From NCBI GenBank assembly GCA_964016875.1, contig OZ024720.1, forward strand, positions 70,895,520-70,959,519: 64,000 nt of DNA, in the 5' to 3' direction. Below, piece by piece: positions 11,397 to 24,640 of this stretch. The stretch comes from Fallopia convolvulus. Taxonomy: Eukaryota > Streptophyta > Magnoliopsida > Caryophyllales > Polygonaceae. The number at the start of each line of letters is the position of its first letter. The first letter of the stretch is position 1. Made by a program: the position numbers and the translations under genes. Below the pieces are notes generated by a model, which saw nothing but the letters and a program-made list of their open reading frames with translations, was not told the DNA's origin and searched no databases.

Positions 11397-12328
11397 TTTA
11401 TTAAGTATGATATTTATTTCTTATTTTTGTAGTTTTTTAAAAGAGTTCACTCATTTTATCTTAAGGAATAGTTTGAAAAAAAAATAAAAATTAAATTATT
11501 TATTCTCTTGGGCATATCTTAGCTGGACTGACGATTTTCAAAAGTTCATTTCATATTTTGGATTAGTGGTAGAAAAACTTCCGAACAAACATATATGACA
11601 ACCTTTAGATCTATTCAAGAAAAAAGATTGGATTATTGTCAAGTGAGATACTATGTAATATTAAATTGGCATATTATACTATTATAACATGTAGATGAGA
11701 TCGAATGTGTATATATCTAGTAGTATTTTATTTATTTCAAGGAAGCAAAGATCAAATGCAAGAAATAATGATGTTCCTGGCCACTGGCCAGCACAGGTTC
11801 TCATTTTGACCACGCCACTCTTCAATAATATTGGCCTCTTTGTGATTGTTGCTTAGACAAATAATATTTGGAATAATCTTGTGTTGTCACATTCCCTTAT
11901 CAAGAATGGGATGGATAAAGTTAGTACCATTGATTTAAGGTTTCGAATTAGAAGGTGTATTCTGATTTTATATATGAAATAGATTAAAATCTGATACATT
12001 ACTTGTTTATATTAATTAGTTAATGGGAATACTAACATGATCGAGACATGTTTGGTTAAGGTTCGTTTTTTGATCTGATAATTAAAGTACAACGGATATA
12101 TAGCTAAAATAGGATGAGATGCGAATAACTCGTAAATAAGAAAAAACATACAAGTTAGTTATAAGAGACTGAGAGGATGGACCCGTCACCACTCGAGGGG
12201 ATATGTTGACGCATTCCAACATCGAACATGGAATGTGATGGATAAAATCATTATAGTAATAGTATACAATTAAAGGGATAAAATCTTTACCATTAGTTTA
12301 AGTTTTTTGGCTTGAAAGGTAAATCTCA

Positions 12329-12335
<7 letters not shown>

Positions 12336-12382
<47 letters not shown>
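12336..12382. repeat. (TA)n microsatellite
   Basis: Uninterrupted alternating T and A over about 46 bases, likely polymorphic in length. Confidence 0.9.
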
Positions 12383-12384
<2 letters not shown>

Positions 12385-13554
12385 AATGGTTAAAAACTCT
12401 AACACGTCACCTATTTCTTCCAAGCTAGAGCAATATATTTTCCTACAATTTTCTCATTTTCTTCCAAAATCAAGCCAACGTGCATGATTATACAAATATG
12501 ACCGAAAATTGGAGTTAATTTGTAGGGTTTGTATAATATTTCAGACCAACTTGTATAAAATATATAGTATGTATAATGCAAAAAAAAAACTTGTTTATTA
12601 ATTAATTCGAGTTAAAACGAACTAGATATATATATGTCTTAAATTTAGTTGTAGTAGTACAAAATCGATCAGTCTGCATGCACGTTAATTTGTCTGACAT
12701 GCATGTATAAATTAATAATTGGAAACCCCAATATATTCAGCAACAAATTAAAAAACTTATAATTATGTGGCAACATGCACTATATATACAGAGCAAGCAC
12801 ATAATATTTCCAGCACCTACACGACAACCAGGCATCTTTTGGTCTTGTCAAAATAAAATAAATTTTGAGTATTTAATTTTTTATTGTTGCAATTAAATAG
12901 GAGAATTTATAATATAGAATTTACAGTAATGTTAAAATTCAAATTCTTCAACTACTCCATGTGTATAATTAATGATAATCATGGGGATGAAAAACATTAT
13001 CTTTCTGCCATCTTTGTACTATACTCTGGACTCTGGTTATGCATTATATTGTATGTCCAGATCCATAAGTCACCCAAATGTAAATACAAGCTACTATTCT
13101 AACCGTTATTCTTTGCTCATGTGAAGATTTTTATGTTTTGGTGTTCTTGCTGGTTTATTCGATTGTCGAATTACTTCGGAATTTTAATTTATTACTCTTT
13201 TGAATCATTATGTATAGTGGCGTAGTCAGAAATGAACTGGAGGCGCTAAGTCTGCAAACCAAAACAGAGAGAAGAGACGAGGCGACGAGCGGACGAGGTC
13301 CTTAATTGCTCAAAATCTTCCTAACCTAGTTATATTCTATAATTTATCATAACTTCTTTTTAAATCCAGTGAGGGCTACAACACTCTAGGCGGCATGTTG
13401 TAGTTCCGGCCCTGATTATGTAAATAAATTAAATGTGTGGTTAATTATTTGTTAGGTAACAATTAGGGGGAAAAAACTAGCTTAATTAATCTTTAATATA
13501 TAGTATCTTTGCAAATGAGAATTAATAATTCTTACTTATACGAATATGGTGTGT

Positions 13555-13830
13555 AAACTAGAAATGACCTAGTTTTGCAATCGGATCAGCCACACAGCCC
13601 ACATTATTAACTGAATGAGGCACATGATCAGCGGAGTTTGATAGCCTCAAAGAATCAAAAGATTATGCGAGTATCTATAATAAGCACGTCAATTGTCTAA
13701 GGATAAGATCATGATCCAAAAAAATACTAATCCATTTATTCATAGAAGAATTTTTCAATTTCACTAGAACTAAACCCATCCTCCATCAAACTCGGATCCA
13801 TAGCCCCTTTAAAAACTACATCAAAACAAG
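13555..13830 (-). mobile_element. Decayed LINE-like fragment, copy 2
   Basis: This is the partner of 950-1260 and the better preserved copy. On the minus strand, 13568-13636 reads as HVPHSVNNVGCVADPIAKL, resembling the RNase H end of plant LINE ORF2, with stops elsewhere. It cannot be functional. Confidence 0.4.
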
Positions 13831-14019
13831 TCGAAATCTCATCCTGGTGGATTCTGCGTCACATCAGTAAAACAGCCATAACTTTCGAACCACAAAGCAT
13901 TTTGACCTAAAATTTTAAGGAATTAAAGAAGACTCGTAGATCTAACTCTGGGTTTTGGAATCACCCAACTCCGAGTCCGGAATTATATTATTTTTCTGAT
14001 CTAATTTCACTACAGAAAA

Positions 14020-14460
14020 AAGCGAAATTAGCGACCATATTTATGGTCGCTAAATGCAAAATATGGTCGCTAAATGCATTTAGCGACCATATTATGGTCG
14101 CTAAAAATGGTCGATAAAAGGCCGGTCGCTAACCATGTTGCGACCATATGGTCGCTAAATTTAGCGACCACGCGACCATATGGTCGCTGATTTTAGCGAC
14201 CATATGGTCGCTAGTTAGCGACCATGGTCGCTGGTGGTCGCCCCCATGCGGCGACCAGTTTGGCGACCAAAGCGACCAGGTGGTCGCTAAAATCGGCGAC
14301 CAAGTGGTAGCTAAAACCAGCGACCATATGGTCGCTGGTTTTAGCTACCACTTGGTCGCCGATTTTAGCGACCATATGGACTCTAATTAGAGACCATATG
14401 GTCGCTAAAAGCACCAAATAAAAATGTGTAATATAGCGACCAAATGGTCGCTAATTGTTT
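14020..14460. repeat. Left subterminal palindrome array of the CACTA element
   Basis: At least four perfect copies of GCGACCATATGGTCGC and many variants (for example GCGACCATGGTCGC and GCGACCAAATGGTCGC) cover this zone. Subterminal repeats in En/Spm elements are bound by TNPA to bring both ends together; the application to this motif is inference. Confidence 0.9.
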
Positions 14461-14649
14461 TTAATTTTAAAAAAAATAATTACGAAATATTATAAATAAT
14501 TACGAATTAATATAAATAGTTAATATTTAATGTTTCATTAATTACTAGAAATTCATTAATTTCCATAAATTTCAATAATTTACATACATAAATTCATTAA
14601 TTTACATAAATTCAAATAATTTACAATAACATAATAAAATTACGCTAAT

Positions 14650-16457
<1,808 letters not shown>

Positions 16458-16469
16458 AATAACACAACT

Positions 16470-17190
16470 AAAAAACAAACAATTCAATACAAATTCATTT
16501 TTTCCAACATTTGCACAACAACAATCAATTTCATTCAAACTTGACAAATCAACAATCAACTTGTTCTAATTCATTCAAACTCTATCAATTTCATATTTCT
16601 CTATCTCAATCAATTTTTCTCAATATTTCAACAACAACAATCAATTTAATCCACTTTTTTTTCCAAATCAAACTCTATCTCAATCAATCAAATTTTGCTC
16701 AATCAATTTCTAAAACAACAACAACAACTAACCAATAACAACAAGCTACAACAACAATTTCTCAATTATATTTTCTCAAATTCAACAACAACAACAACTA
16801 AACCATACCAATTTCTCAAATTTCACAAATTTCTCAAATTTCAACTAAACAATCTCAAATTCAATTTCACAAATTTCTCAATCAATCAAATTTTCTCTAT
16901 CAATTTCTCAAACAACAACAACTAAACAATAACCCCTAAACAATACCAATTTCTCAAATTTTCTCAATCAATTTCTAAAATTTTCTCATTCAATTTCTCA
17001 ATCAATTTCACCCTAAACAAAAACCCCTAAACAATACCAATTTTCTCAAACAACAACAATCCCTAAACAATACCAATTTTCTCAAAAAACAACAAACCCT
17101 AAACAATACCAAATTTCTCAATCAACAAACCCTAAACAATACAAACAACAAAAATCAATATCAAAACCAACAACAAATCCACAAATCACT
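16470..17190. other. CAA/CTC-rich leader zone upstream of the TNPA-like gene
   Basis: About 700 bases of degenerate repetition of CAATTTCTC, AACAACAA and CCCTAAACAATACCAA words, probably the promoter or leader of the TNPA-like gene. No gene-like frame. Confidence 0.6.
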
Positions 17191-17211
17191 TACAAATAAA
17201 GAGAGGGGTGC

Positions 17212-17362
17212 TCGGACGGGAGGAGGAGGAGGAGGAGGAGAGGCGGACGGAGGCGGAGGGGCGGACGGAGGAGGAGGCGGACGGGAGGAGGAGTAGGCGG
17301 ACGGACGGAGGAGGAGGCGGACGGAGGAGGAGGACGGGAGGAGGAGGCGGTGGCGTCGGGCG
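17212..17362. repeat. GGAGGAGGCGGACG tandem tract
   Basis: A G-rich strand with repeated GGAGG and GGCGGACGG units, interrupted, about 150 bases. Runs of GG spaced this closely can form quadruplex structures. It lies between the TNPA-like leader zone and the internal palindrome array. Confidence 0.85.
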
Positions 17363-17449
17363 ACAGAGGCGGCGAGAGTCGAGCGATAGAGCGAAAGAGA
17401 GGAGTCGAGCGAAATGAAGAAGGAGAACTGGTGTTCTCCTTCTTATTCG

Positions 17450-17862
17450 CATTTAGCGACCATATGGTCGCTAATTGTAAGTGAAAAGGGGTGGGACCAG
17501 TCGATATATCGGCGACCATATGGTCGTAAATTAGCGACCATGTGGTCGCTACTTTGCGACCATATGGTCGCTACTTGTAAGTGAAAAAGGGTTGGGACCA
17601 GGCCGATATTTCGGCGACCATATGGTCGCAATTTAACGACCATGTGGTCGCTAATTGAAATATTTCGTGAAAAATTGAATTCTCAGATTTTCCCTCCACG
17701 TGGCGCCATAGATTTCGTGCTTAGCGACCATATGGTCGCTAAATACGAAATTTAATCAAACTACGCGCTCAAAAACCAAATTTCGTGCCAAAATTTTAGA
17801 TTTAGCGACCATATGGTCTCTAAATAGCGACCATATGGTCGCTAAGAACGAAATTACTACCA
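17450..17862. repeat. Internal palindrome array of the CACTA element
   Basis: At least five perfect GCGACCATATGGTCGC sites and several variants lie between the two element genes, far from either end. A repeated GTAAGTGAAAA block (17475-17485 and 17575-17585) with a following GGG(A)CCAG..CCGATAT word shows that part of the array was duplicated. The position upstream of the TNPA-like gene suggests a promoter bound by its own product. Confidence 0.85.
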
Positions 17863-17909
17863 ATAGTGTTATCAGAAAAGTGAACAACTAAACAATAGTG
17901 TTATTTCGA

Positions 17910-19262
17910 TTACATGTCTTCCTCATCTGTATCAGTCTCACTCTCAAACTCACCCTCAGACGTTTCAGTAGACGTGTCTTCTTGATCCTCAACGACATGA
18001 TCCTCTCCGTTTGGGTCGTTTAACGGACCAAGTGGATAATTATCTTGTGTACTGTCGTCGATAACTCGTGGAAGGGAAGAATCATGTTGAAATGCCTCCT
18101 CAACAGCAACGCCCCTTGACCCACTCTCATGAGGGTCTACGCACGTACCTTCATCGGGCCACACTCGTGACTTCACTTTACAGACCGCTCTCCATTCAGC
18201 ATCTGCACGCCTCACCTTTGGGTAATCGAGGAAATAAACTTGAGTGGCTTGATGTGCTAATATGTAACGATCTTTTGTTCTCAACATTTTATGTCGATGA
18301 ACATCGACAAGCTTTAGGTGAGGGTGAATGCGTGTTCCCCCACGACTTCTAGTCACCACAGATGCGTACAACCTCTGCAACCGTGGAGTTATTGGCAAGT
18401 AAAACATACGAGAATAGGGAATGAGCTTTGTCTTGCCTTGCTTCCATCTAGGATAGTCACATATCTTGCATGCCGCGTATTCTGCATCTGCACCCCAATA
18501 TATCATGCAAGAGTTTGGACAACAATCAATCATCTCGTAAGGAAGACCGAGACCCTCAACCAATTTTTTCGTGTCGTAAAACGTGGCTGGTAATGTCGTC
18601 TCCGGGTGAGAAAAGCGTCCGCAAAAATCCGAGATCATGTCATATCCGCGCTCCGTCATCCTCAGCTTAGACTTTATGTTCAGTAGCTCAGTCGCAGCCT
18701 CCAATTGCGTCATATCACATCCAGGCCACAAAGGCCTATTTGCGGCCGACAACATGTCGTACATACGTTGTGCATCGGGATTGGGCGCTTCATTATAATA
18801 TTGCTCCCTTTGCTCATGGCTTATATCCACATTCTGCACGGGATCATCAGCAGTGTAATCACTTCGGCCATAATTAAAACCATCATACACCATCTATTCC
18901 ATTCGATTATCATTGCCAACATTTAATGGTGGTGCTGGATCGGAACTGCTACAACCTTCATGTTGTCTAGACTCGGCCAACAATGCAGCGAACCTTTCAT
19001 CTGTCTCCCCGTGCGAAACCCAATGGTAATAGTTCGGAACAAAACCTTCCTTAACAAGGTGATAATGCACATCATCCGCAGATTTCATTTTCTTATTCTT
19101 GCACCTACGACACGGACACCTTAATTCGGATGGGTTATAGGACGGCATAGATTTGCAGAAATCAAGAAATTGCTTTACGCCAGCTAAAAACTCGTCGTTC
19201 AAAAAACCATTTATATTACGCACATACATCCACTCACGCATTTTTTCCTTCCTGCATTTCAA
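17910..19262 (-). pseudogene. TNPD-like transposase, DDE core deleted and in-frame stop
   Basis: One reading frame runs across the region and is broken by a single TAG at 18894-18896. The first part (19262-18897) is the transposase-associated N-terminal domain: MREWMY, EFLAGV..FL.F, then C-P-C-RRC zinc-like cysteines and HYHLVKEGF..NYY.W..HGE; the true start may be the Met at 19241. The second part (18893-17910, 327 residues) begins with the TNP2 N-terminal segment up to FYLPITPRLQRLYAS (residues 164-178) and then jumps, near base 18355, straight into a DUF4216-like end (LKLVDVHRHKMLRTKDRYILAHQATQVYFLDYP, residues 193-225) and an acidic Glu/Asp tail. The whole catalytic transposase_21 region, several hundred residues in full relatives, is missing. 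The product cannot catalyse transposition. Confidence 0.85.
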
Positions 19263-19292
19263 AATAAGAGTACAATTAAATTAATTCAACTA

Positions 19293-19442
19293 CATTTAGC
19301 GACCATATGGTCTCTAATTAGAGACCATATGGTCTCTAATTAGCGACCATATGGTCGCTGATACACTTTTAGCGACCATATGGCCGCTGAAACGCTTTTA
19401 GCGACCATATGGACGCTAATTAGCGACCTTATGGTCGCCAGC
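19293..19442. repeat. Palindrome cluster upstream of the TNPD-like gene
   Basis: Six or so GCGACCATATGG and AGAGACCATATGGTCTCT variants lie just upstream of the TNPD-like frame, next to the main right array. Variants with T instead of G (GGTCTC) occur only here and at 14385-14400 and 17818. Confidence 0.8.
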
Positions 19443-19816
19443 TTCAAAACAGTAGATTAGCATTCACAACATAACCAATTGCTATTTGCGGTAAAATTCT
19501 GTAACACAATCTCTTATAAATATATAAACGAAAGCTTTCTACCTTCAATATCTTTCTAAAACAATATAATGACGGAATGAAAAATTAGGAATAAGATTTA
19601 AATACATACCTTTAGTGAGGATGTCGGTAAAATTTGACGTAATTTCTTCCTACAATCAATTCACAGTTGTGGTTGATTTTTTTCTCTTTTCTGAATATTT
19701 TGGAAGAGAGCGGAATGAGAGTGAAGTTGTGTTGAAGCGGAACGAGAGTGCATTTTTTTGTGGAATGAGAATGCAATACATGCTGAAATGGCGGGAATTT
19801 TACCAATTAAGGTTTT

Positions 19817-20315
19817 TCGCGACCATATGGTCGCTAAAAACGCGGGCTATTACCCGCCAAAGTAGATGTGAAGCGCCAAAACATCTGACCAAGTCTGCGA
19901 CCAAGTGGTCGCAAACATCCGCGACCATATGGTCGCAGATATGTTTTCTTGTTATTGCGACCACATGGTCGCGGATTTTTGCGACCATATGGTCGCAGAC
20001 TCGTTAGCGACCATATGGTCGCAGACATTTGCGACCATATGGTCGCCAATATGTCTTTTTGTTTTTGCGACCATATGGTCGCAAATATGCTCGACCATAT
20101 GGTCGCTAAATGCTGGCGGGAATTCTTCCCGCGAACCTTTTGCGACTATAAAAGCCTAGCGACCATGTGGTCGCGGATATTAGCGACCATATGGTCGCTA
20201 ATTTGTTTTTATTTTTTTTCCCGTTTTGACGACCAGATTTGCGACCATTGGCGTCCATATGGTCGCTAATTAGCGACCATATTACGTGGTCGCTAAAATA
20301 TGGTCGCTAAAACTG
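19817..20315. repeat. Right subterminal palindrome array of the CACTA element
   Basis: At least seven perfect GCGACCATATGGTCGC copies plus variants, spaced by about 20-45 bases, run up to within about 20 bases of the right TGTAGTG end. Confidence 0.9.
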
Positions 20316-20389
20316 CAGAATGGTGTAGTGTTTGGAGTCTTAATTAAACTTAGTTATGTTAGTGTGTGCCCTACCAAAGAAGAAATCTT

Positions 20390-20590
20390 TGTGTCCATAT
20401 ACTATTAAGATTTTTTTTGCAATCTTATCAACTATATAATCTCCTTGTCCGTACTATAAAAAGCTTTTATTCATCTCAACCATATAATCTTCTTGTCCAT
20501 ACTATTAAAATCTTTTCCCATCTTATCAACGATCTAATCCTCTTGTCCATACTAGTAAAATCTTTTTTCCATCTTATCATCACTCCAAAC
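20390..20590. repeat. Tandem repeat, about 50-bp period
   Basis: About four degenerate units with the words CTTGTCCATACTA, AAAATCTTTT and CATCTTATCAAC lie just outside the right end of the CACTA element. Confidence 0.75.
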
Positions 20591-21695
20591 AAAAGAAACA
20601 ATTGTTAAAATACTAAAATGTATTGTAAGTGTAATTACCAATTTAATTAATTTTTATTCAACTAACTACTACAATATTAATTATTACTAATATATGTCAC
20701 CCAGCATATCCCATATCGGGATTGAATTGAAGTCGATAACTTGCAGCTGGTCAATGTCGTTCTAGTGATTGGCTTTGTCGATAGGAGATCGAGATGTTGC
20801 GGACGGATATCCATTGTTCGCTTGCCCGGTTCCGGTGTTGGAGTATTTCTCACGTCGTCCGGGAGTGTAATTCGATTGGTTCTTTTCGTCGTGTCTCGTC
20901 TGTTTCCTCTCACTATTGATCGGGTCTTCGGAACCTCACCTATCAAGATGCTCAAAGAAGACCACTAGCTTGTTAGTGGTACTTCCTAACTACTTTTCTT
21001 ATAAACAAAAAGATATATACAACAACTCGTACCACATTTTATGTGTTAGATTGATTAAAGTAAACATATTCCTTTATTATTTTCAACAAATTAATAGAGA
21101 GGTACATTTTTCAACTTCAAAACTTTTTGCCAATTAGGATAAATAACGCATAATTAAGGCTCATTTATCACAAAACCACTTATATGAACACCTTTATTAC
21201 CACAAATGAACCCAAAATGCAAAATAAAAGTATCAAAGTATCTTTGACATAAATTAAATACAAAATGGTCCAACCTGACCTTCACATTAAATAACCAGCA
21301 ACTGAGAAACCTCGTGAAGAGAAAGCCCTCTTTGAGCAAGTAATTTGAAAGGACAACCCACATTTATGAGATGTGTACAAACTTACCCCCACGAACTTTG
21401 CACCTAACTCCTAAGTATTTATGATTTTTTCAGTACCGGCAAACCAGATACGTACGATGCAATGATGCATATGTGATTCTCAGCTTCCCACCACTTCTCA
21501 CAATCAATGCCAATTATTTATTTCTTCTTCACCTAACATGGGCCATCCATGGAGCCACGCGTTTTGGGCTTCCCCCACATTGGCCCATTTACCTTAGGGC
21601 CCATATTGATGTATTAGGCTCGTATTAGTTGGGCCATCTTTTGTAATTTCTTTTCAATATAAGAAATGGGGGATCTAATGTACCAGATAGATTTA

Positions 21696-22105
21696 GGGCC
21701 CGTTCAGTAACTAGGTACTTACAAGTACTGAAGCTTATGGTGTTAAAGCTTATGGGTGTTGATTCTGAAATTAGGTACTTATTTTTTCGGATAAGTTGTG
21801 AGGAATTTGGTAGAGACTTGTTTGTAGGTGTTTATTTTCGAGAAAAATTACCAAAAAGGGTATGGAGTATTAACAAAATAAAGATAAAGATAAAGATAAA
21901 AATAAGACACTAAGCCATTATAAAAAAATGATAAACTAGTTCGATAAGTCTGATAAGATCGGGGTGTGGATTATCTTTTGAGCCCGAGATACGTCCGATA
22001 AGCTTTCATAAGTCTAGTATTGCCGAACACGTGAACTAAGGTTACTCGAAAAACGTGACAAGGCCAATAAGCTACCAATAAACTTGATCATTATCGAACA
22101 AGGCC
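21696..22105. mobile_element. PIF/Harbinger (Tourist-like) MITE
   Basis: Ends GGGCCCGTTC and GAACAAGGCC are imperfect inverted repeats, and TTA occurs directly on both sides (21693-21695 and 22106-22108), the usual 3-bp target of this superfamily. No coding potential. Confidence 0.75.
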
Positions 22106-23537
22106 TTAGTAGATCAAGAAAACGAGATAAGTTTGATAGTCGAACAACTATTTGTTTTAGTTGCATATCATAATAGATTCAAACAAATTAAAGACTTTTT
22201 GTGACATTTCGTTTCTCACAACATGTTCGAATCTTCATTTTTCTTACATATCGCAATGGGCAAGTCCATCGCTTATCGAAAGAAGTATCAGGAATGATCA
22301 TACAAAACCAACAAGGAAATACACAAAACATGAATTGAAAAGACAAAAAACAGAAACAAATTAAGGCCCATTCTTTAAACTCCAATTCATAGAGAAATCT
22401 ACGATCAAAGATAGAACGTGATCCATTTTCCATCATGAAAGTCTATGAAGATCACGATTAGATGGTATGACATAAACGCGAGTTAGTAAAAAAACTAACA
22501 TGACGTTGGATCATCTCCCCTTTAACCCTACTCCATCATAAACAATTTTTTGGGTATGATGAAATGCATATACATATATATATTTAATATTTCATGATTA
22601 AATGTGGTACCACACACTGTTTTTTCTCTCACACATGATTTTGAAAAGCTCCAAAAACTGAAAAACAATTAGGGAATCCAAAGAGGTTGTTTGTCATAAC
22701 CCTATACATATTTCCAACCATTTTCACAAAGTACACAATGCTTCACAATGAAAACTGAAAAACATAATAACTTTTGCAAGGTTTTTGTCTTTGTCCCTAA
22801 AGAACATTAATAAACCAACCATATCTATGAAATTTTGATTCTTGGCTTCATCACAATTAGGAATCCATAGAACTTTGAAAGTTTGAAATCAAGCATTCAA
22901 GATGGGCTGAATGAATGAGTATAAATTTATCCCTCTATTTCAATCCATATCCCATGTCATAAGGGCCCAAAAAGGCCCATTTATCTCTCTTCATGTGTCC
23001 AAAATATCAAATATCATAGATAATTCCAATTTGATGTTTAACTTTAACCAACACATGTTACATGTATGATCATGATGTAATTGATGTATTAATCAATTTT
23101 TCTAGTTTTAATGTGTTCAGTTATTTTTGCTATCTTACATGGAATATTATTAAATAGAAAAATTAGTAGCAAAATTAGTTTGGATTGAAATGTAAATAGC
23201 AATTTCTTACATGAATGAAATTATATTAATAATTAAATGATTATATATATTAAATGATAATAATAATGTTAAGCATTAATATTATTTAAAAGTGGGTTTT
23301 ATCATAAATAAATTAAGCATATATTTAAATTCGATACATAGTATTATAGTAATTAACTAAGTAAAGAAATGTGTTGTACTTTAATTGTGTGTATAAAAAA
23401 ACGTAGCAAAGATTGATTGTTTGATATGATATGATAATTTCAAATTGGATACAATGTGTTAGTAAGTTTTAACTTTCTAGCAATACATGCACGAAGAATA
23501 TACATATATATGTAATGCAACACGTTGATCAACTTTA

Positions 23538-24478
23538 GGGCATGTCCAACGGTGTGATTTTTAGGAGATCATGGAGGGGCTCACCAAAAAGAATAATAAA
23601 AAATTAAAATGGTGGGTGGATCAATGCAAAGAGAGATCAAATTTCGATCTCAGCTTAAAAGGCTCATGGCATATCTTGTGCTTTCTTTACCTGCCACATG
23701 ACATATAATTAATGACCAAGATTTATTCTTGGCCATTGATTATAAATAGATTAATAATCTATTTTTATCTAGTTTAATAATTAAAAATAATAATAATAAT
23801 TATACTAAAATTCATAGTTTTTTTTTATCTATCTATAGAGACTAATTTTGTATATATTTGAAACATTTTAAAATTAATTTGTATTTTGGGTTGTTTTAGG
23901 GTAAGAAAATATATATATATATATAGACGCTAATTTTAAAATAACTTTGGGTTGTTTTCATATGAATGTCTTTATGTATTTCATTAGTCTTTTCTAATGT
24001 GCTTTATTTCATGTGTTTTGTTTTCTCTCGGTATGTATTTTCTGTTCAAGTAATGAATTCGGTTTGCGTCGTTTATTTTTACTAATATTCTCTTATTCAA
24101 ATATTCCTTTAACTAATACTCACTTAATTAACTATGATAAATACAATTTAAAATATAATTATTATAATAGTAGAAATTTTAACAAAATAATTAAAAGTGT
24201 CATTTAATAAATATAGTAAACAAATATAGTTACTTTAAGCTAAATAATGATATATATAATAAAGAATGAATATATATTTGTAATTATGTGTGGAAAAATA
24301 AATAATTGTTGGGAAATGAGAAAAGTGAAAAGAGGGGTTCATGAGGCTCACTGTTGGGAAGGGTTGATTGTGAAAAAAGGGATGAAAGATTATAGATGAT
24401 GTGGAAGATGAAAAAATAGTAAAATAATAGTATTTGATGGGTTTATGGAGATTATGGGACTCACCATTGGGTATGCCC
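23538..24478. mobile_element. Harbinger-type non-autonomous element, 0.94 kb
   Basis: The left end GGGCATGTCCAACGGTG and the right end CACCATTGGGTATGCCC are inverted repeats with two differences, flanked by TTA at 23535-23537 and 24479-24481. GAGGGGCTCACC near the left and GAGGTTCATGAGGCTCACTG near the right are further subterminal matches. The interior is AT-rich without a frame. Confidence 0.8.
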
Positions 24479-24640
24479 TTACAAAAACGTATATATGACT
24501 TTAAAAAAAAAGATCGAAGACATATATGAGCATTATTTTATGTATATGATTTTTGTAGCAAACTTTTTACGAAAAGCGTTTATTTATAGTCAAAGCAAAT
24601 GGATTAATTGTTTTGAGTTTTTCAGATGTATGGTCGTGAC

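Larger units (their letters stand above)
10443..14007. other. Repeat-rich spacer between the remorin gene and the CACTA element
   Basis: AT-rich DNA with no gene-like frame. It holds two adjacent MITE structures (10770-11395), a (TA)n run (about 12336-12382), a decayed LINE-like piece (13555-13830) and, at 13835-14000, sequence of the type found in decayed plant Gypsy elements (CAGCCATAACTTTCGAACC words), into which the CACTA element is inserted. Confidence 0.55.

Noticed and set aside
14148..14417. Repetitive frames rich in DHMVA and TIWSL on both strands
   Set aside because: They are translations of the GCGACCATATGGTCGC array, which reads open in several frames because it is palindromic.
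20741..20968. Plus-strand frame of 75 codons in a GC-richer patch
   Set aside because: No recognisable motif, both strands are open and there are no splice partners.
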